A DNA stretch of 7,534 nt, taken from an uncultured Bacillota bacterium (GTDB lineage: Bacteria > Bacillota > Clostridia > Peptostreptococcales > Anaerovoracaceae). A program made the translations under genes and the position numbers. Below are positions 5,405 through 7,534 of the stretch, piece by piece. The notes under the pieces were generated by a model that was given only the letters and a program-made list of their open reading frames with translations, did not search any database and had not been told where the DNA came from. The stretch is taken from NCBI GenBank assembly GCA_946541435.1, contig CAMNJK010000071.1, positions 1 to 7,534 on the forward strand, given 5' to 3'. Position 1 is the first letter of the stretch; the number at the start of each line of letters is the position of its first letter.

Positions 5405-5913
5405 GCATCCGGATCCCACAGGACCACCCGGCCCGCCTGCCTGGTCTTCTTCAGATCGATGAGCCGCTGGTTCCTGCTGCCGCGGAACTGCAGGGTCAGA
5501 TCCCGCTCCGCCTTCAGATAGGGCCCGTCGATCAGCAGATCCGTCAGGTCCAGCAGTTCCTGCAGGGCCGGCTCCTTCTCTGCCCTGGCCAGCAGCTGCT
5601 CGTAGGTATACCCGCTGAACATGGTGATGTCCAGGCCCCGGGCCCTGACAGCCCTGGCCAGCGCGGCAAAACCCTCTGCCTGGCAGGTGGGTTCTCCGCC
5701 GGAAAAAGTCACGCCCTTCAGGATGGGATTCTCATCGATGGCCTTCAGGATCTTCTCGATGCTGACCTCCGTTCCGCCGTTGAAATCGTGGGTCTCCGGG
5801 TTATGGCAGCCCGGACAGTCGTGGGGACAGCCCTGACAGAAGATGGCGAACCGGATGCCGGGGCCGTCGACGATGGACTCTCTCATGATCCCCGCAAGCT
5901 TCAGTGTACTCAC
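5401..5913 (-). CDS. nrdG: Anaerobic ribonucleoside-triphosphate reductase activating protein (radical SAM)
   Basis: NrdG is the activase that uses a [4Fe-4S] cluster and S-adenosylmethionine to generate the glycyl radical on NrdD; it acts in the cytoplasm under anoxia. The 170-residue product has the usual length. IVDGPGIRFAIFCQGCPHDCPGCHNP (positions 14-39) contains the cluster motif CxxxCxxC at C29, C33 and C36. TFSGGEP (69-75) is the SAM-binding GGE motif, and MFSGYTYEQL lies downstream as in other NrdG. The GTG start at 5913 overlaps the nrdD stop (GTGA, 4 bp) with GGAG at 5919-5922, 5 nt upstream. An in-frame ATG at 5985 would run 72 nt into nrdD and add a 24-residue, family-untypical extension, so it is rejected. 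The overlap implies translational coupling and near-equal expression with nrdD. All key residues are present. Confidence 0.97.
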   Translation of the reverse strand: MSTLKLAGIMRESIVDGPGIRFAIFCQGCPHDCPGCHNPETHDFNGGTEVSIEKILKAIDENPILKGVTFSGGEPTCQAEGFAALARAVRARGLDITMFSGYTYEQLLARAEKEPALQELLDLTDLLIDGPYLKAERDLTLQFRGSRNQRLIDLKKTRQAGRVVLWDPDA

Positions 5914-7534
5914 AGCTGCTCCATCTCCGTTCCGAGGCTGTGCTTCACACGGTCTTTCTCTTCGGCAGTCTTGGCATCGTTCCACTTATCCATGGTGCCC
6001 ACCAGATATCCGGTGATTCTGCGGATCCGTTCGAATCCCACATCGCCGTCCTCTTCGATCCTGCCGCAGCAGGGGCACTGGTTGTCGATGATGCCGGTGT
6101 ATCCGCAGACCGGGTCACGGTCTACCGGATGGTTGATGGAACCGTATCCGATGCCGCTCTCCTTCATGCATCTGACCACCTGCTCGAAGGCTTCCAGATT
6201 CTTGGTGGGATCTCCGTCCAGTTCGATATAGCTGATATGACCTGCATTGGTCAGCGCATGGTAGGGCGCTTCCCTTCTGATCTTCTCAAAAGCGTTGATG
6301 TTGTAGTAAACCGGAATATGGAAGGAGTTGGTGTAGTAATCCCTGTCCGTTACGCCTTCGATCACACCGTACTTGGCGCGGTCGATCCGGACGAACCTTC
6401 CGGAAAGGCCTTCTGCCGGGGTGGCCAGCAGGGTATAGTTGAATCCGGTCTTGCGGCTTTCTTCATCCATGAGCTTACGCATGAAGCCGATGATCTCCAG
6501 TCCCAGGGTCTGGGCCTCATCCGTCTCGCCCTGATGGGCGCCGATCAGCGCCTTCAGCGCCTCAGCCAGTCCGATGAATCCGACGGACAGTGTGCCGTGC
6601 TTCAGGACTTCTCCCACTTCATCCTCTTCACTCAGCTTGTCAGAATCGATCCAGACACCCTGTCCCATCAGGAAGGGGTAGTTCTTGACCTTCTTGGCCG
6701 CCTGGATGCGATACCGCTCCATCAGCTGATCCATGCACAGACGGACCTTGCGCTCCAGTTCCTCGAAGAACCATTCCACGTCGCCATGGGCGCGGATGGC
6801 GATCCGGGGCAGGTTGATGGATGTGAAGCTGAGGTTGCCTCTGCCTCCCACCACCTGTCTGGAAGGATCATGGACGTTTCCGATGACACGGGTCCTGCAG
6901 CCCATGTAAGCGATCTCTGTGTTCGGATCCCCTTCCTTGTAATACTGCAGGTTGAAGGGAGCGTCGATGAAGGCGAAGTTGGGGAACAGCCGCTTGGCGG
7001 AGACCTTCATGGCCAGTTTGAACATGTCATAGTTGGGGTCTTCCGGATTGTAGTTGATCCCTTCCTTGACCTTGAAGATGCTGACCGGGAAGATGGCAGT
7101 CTCGCCATGGCCCAGGCCTGCCTCAATGGACAGGAGGATGTTCTTGATGACCATCCTTCCCTCCGGGGAAGTATCTGTACCGAAGTTGATGGATGAGAAC
7201 GGCACCTGGGCGCCGGCTCTGGAGTGCATGGTGTTCAGGTTGTGGATGAACGCCTCCATGGCCTGGTAGGTGCTGCGGTCTGTCTCCTGCCGCGCGTATG
7301 TGGTGGACTTGGTCTGGAGCCGGTCGATGAATTTCTCATCGATCACCTTCTTCAGCTCCTCACGCTCCAGTTCCTTGTATCCGTTGTCGTCTGCCAGGAT
7401 CGGGTAGATGTCGTGCTCTTCCATGATCCTTGCGCCGATGTCTTTCATCCGCTCCACACCGTCTTCGATGTCAAAGAGCAGGTTCAGCATCTTGCCCATG
7501 TTGGTCCAGTAGAGCTTGCGGTATGTCTTGCGGA
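5910..7534 (-). CDS. nrdD: Anaerobic (class III) ribonucleoside-triphosphate reductase, N-terminus outside window
   Basis: NrdD reduces ribonucleoside triphosphates to deoxyribonucleotides with a glycyl radical, using formate as reductant in characterised enzymes. The last 540 codons are visible. The frame continues through the right edge (RKTYRKLYWTNMGKMLNLL), so the ATG at 7499 is internal and not the start. Counting from the first complete codon, AYMGCRT carries the thiyl-radical Cys at 212. RRITGYLVGT holds the radical Gly at 508 (codon 6009-6011). The C-terminal zinc region has C476, C486, C488 and C489 (VCGYTG, then CPCCG). In the CxxC...CPxC arrangement of E. coli-type enzymes, the first Cys is Asp here. 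Any N-terminal ATP-cone lies outside the window, as does the promoter. The stop overlaps the nrdG start. The presence of this pair indicates an organism that grows without oxygen. Confidence 0.97.
   Translation of the reverse strand, partial: RKTYRKLYWTNMGKMLNLLFDIEDGVERMKDIGARIMEEHDIYPILADDNGYKELEREELKKVIDEKFIDRLQTKSTTYARQETDRSTYQAMEAFIHNLNTMHSRAGAQVPFSSINFGTDTSPEGRMVIKNILLSIEAGLGHGETAIFPVSIFKVKEGINYNPEDPNYDMFKLAMKVSAKRLFPNFAFIDAPFNLQYYKEGDPNTEIAYMGCRTRVIGNVHDPSRQVVGGRGNLSFTSINLPRIAIRAHGDVEWFFEELERKVRLCMDQLMERYRIQAAKKVKNYPFLMGQGVWIDSDKLSEEDEVGEVLKHGTLSVGFIGLAEALKALIGAHQGETDEAQTLGLEIIGFMRKLMDEESRKTGFNYTLLATPAEGLSGRFVRIDRAKYGVIEGVTDRDYYTNSFHIPVYYNINAFEKIRREAPYHALTNAGHISYIELDGDPTKNLEAFEQVVRCMKESGIGYGSINHPVDRDPVCGYTGIIDNQCPCCGRIEEDGDVGFERIRRITGYLVGTMDKWNDAKTAEEKDRVKHSLGTEMEQL
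5919..5922 (-). promoter_or_regulatory. nrdG ribosome binding site within the end of nrdD
   Basis: GGAG 5 nt before the GTG at 5913. It supports this GTG as the nrdG start and lies inside the last codons of nrdD, as expected for a translationally coupled pair. Confidence 0.7.

Noticed and set aside
5914..5985. NrdG start at the ATG at 5985
   Set aside because: It would add 24 Cys- and Arg-rich residues read out of frame from nrdD; the GTG at 5913 has a ribosome binding site and the family's normal N-terminus.
5904..7196. A 430-codon open frame on the plus strand opposite nrdD
   Set aside because: Same explanation: the minus strand encodes NrdD with its catalytic Cys and radical Gly, and the plus-strand product matches nothing I know.

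Overview
The window comes from a chromosomal housekeeping region of an anaerobic Bacillota, most likely class Clostridia. A family such as Lachnospiraceae is possible, but I cannot fix the genus. The basis is gene order (rpmB, an Asp23-type gene, recG, rsmD, coaD, a coiled-coil gene, tmcAL), a glycyl-radical ribonucleotide reductase with its activase, strong GGAGG ribosome binding sites, and GC content by eye in the high fifties. All eight genes lie on the minus strand, so transcription runs from high to low coordinates. I see no mobile element, CRISPR array, tRNA or rRNA. No gene-free stretch exceeds about 210 bp.

Region 1 (7534-5401): the 3' part of nrdD, then nrdG overlapping it by 4 bp. 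Together they make deoxyribonucleotides without oxygen; NrdG installs the glycyl radical on NrdD. Region 2 (5400-4946): a 210-bp intergenic stretch with a hairpin over the nrdG stop codon, a two-copy direct repeat 21 bp apart, a good extended -10 promoter and a leader of about 100 nt. These are followed by rpmB (zinc-type ribosomal protein L28) and a textbook intrinsic terminator, so rpmB looks like its own transcription unit.

Region 3 (4910-1323): an Asp23/Gls24-family gene starts directly behind a TATAAT-like element. recG follows 1 bp after its stop, then rsmD and coaD; coaD may have its own promoter. The fakA/yloV-type gene that often sits between the Asp23 gene and recG in Bacillota is absent here. 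Region 4 (1298-1): a conserved clostridial coiled-coil protein of unknown role, a hairpin, then the first half of tmcAL, which runs off the left edge. tmcAL has no stop codon in the window and is easily missed, because the opposite strand carries a 250-codon open frame over the same DNA.

Most of the window is ordinary core genome, and I found no convincing undescribed system. The items most worth checking are the Asp23 start/promoter arrangement, the direct repeat upstream of the rpmB promoter, the coiled-coil gene between coaD and tmcAL, and a strong excess of GATC and GGATCC.
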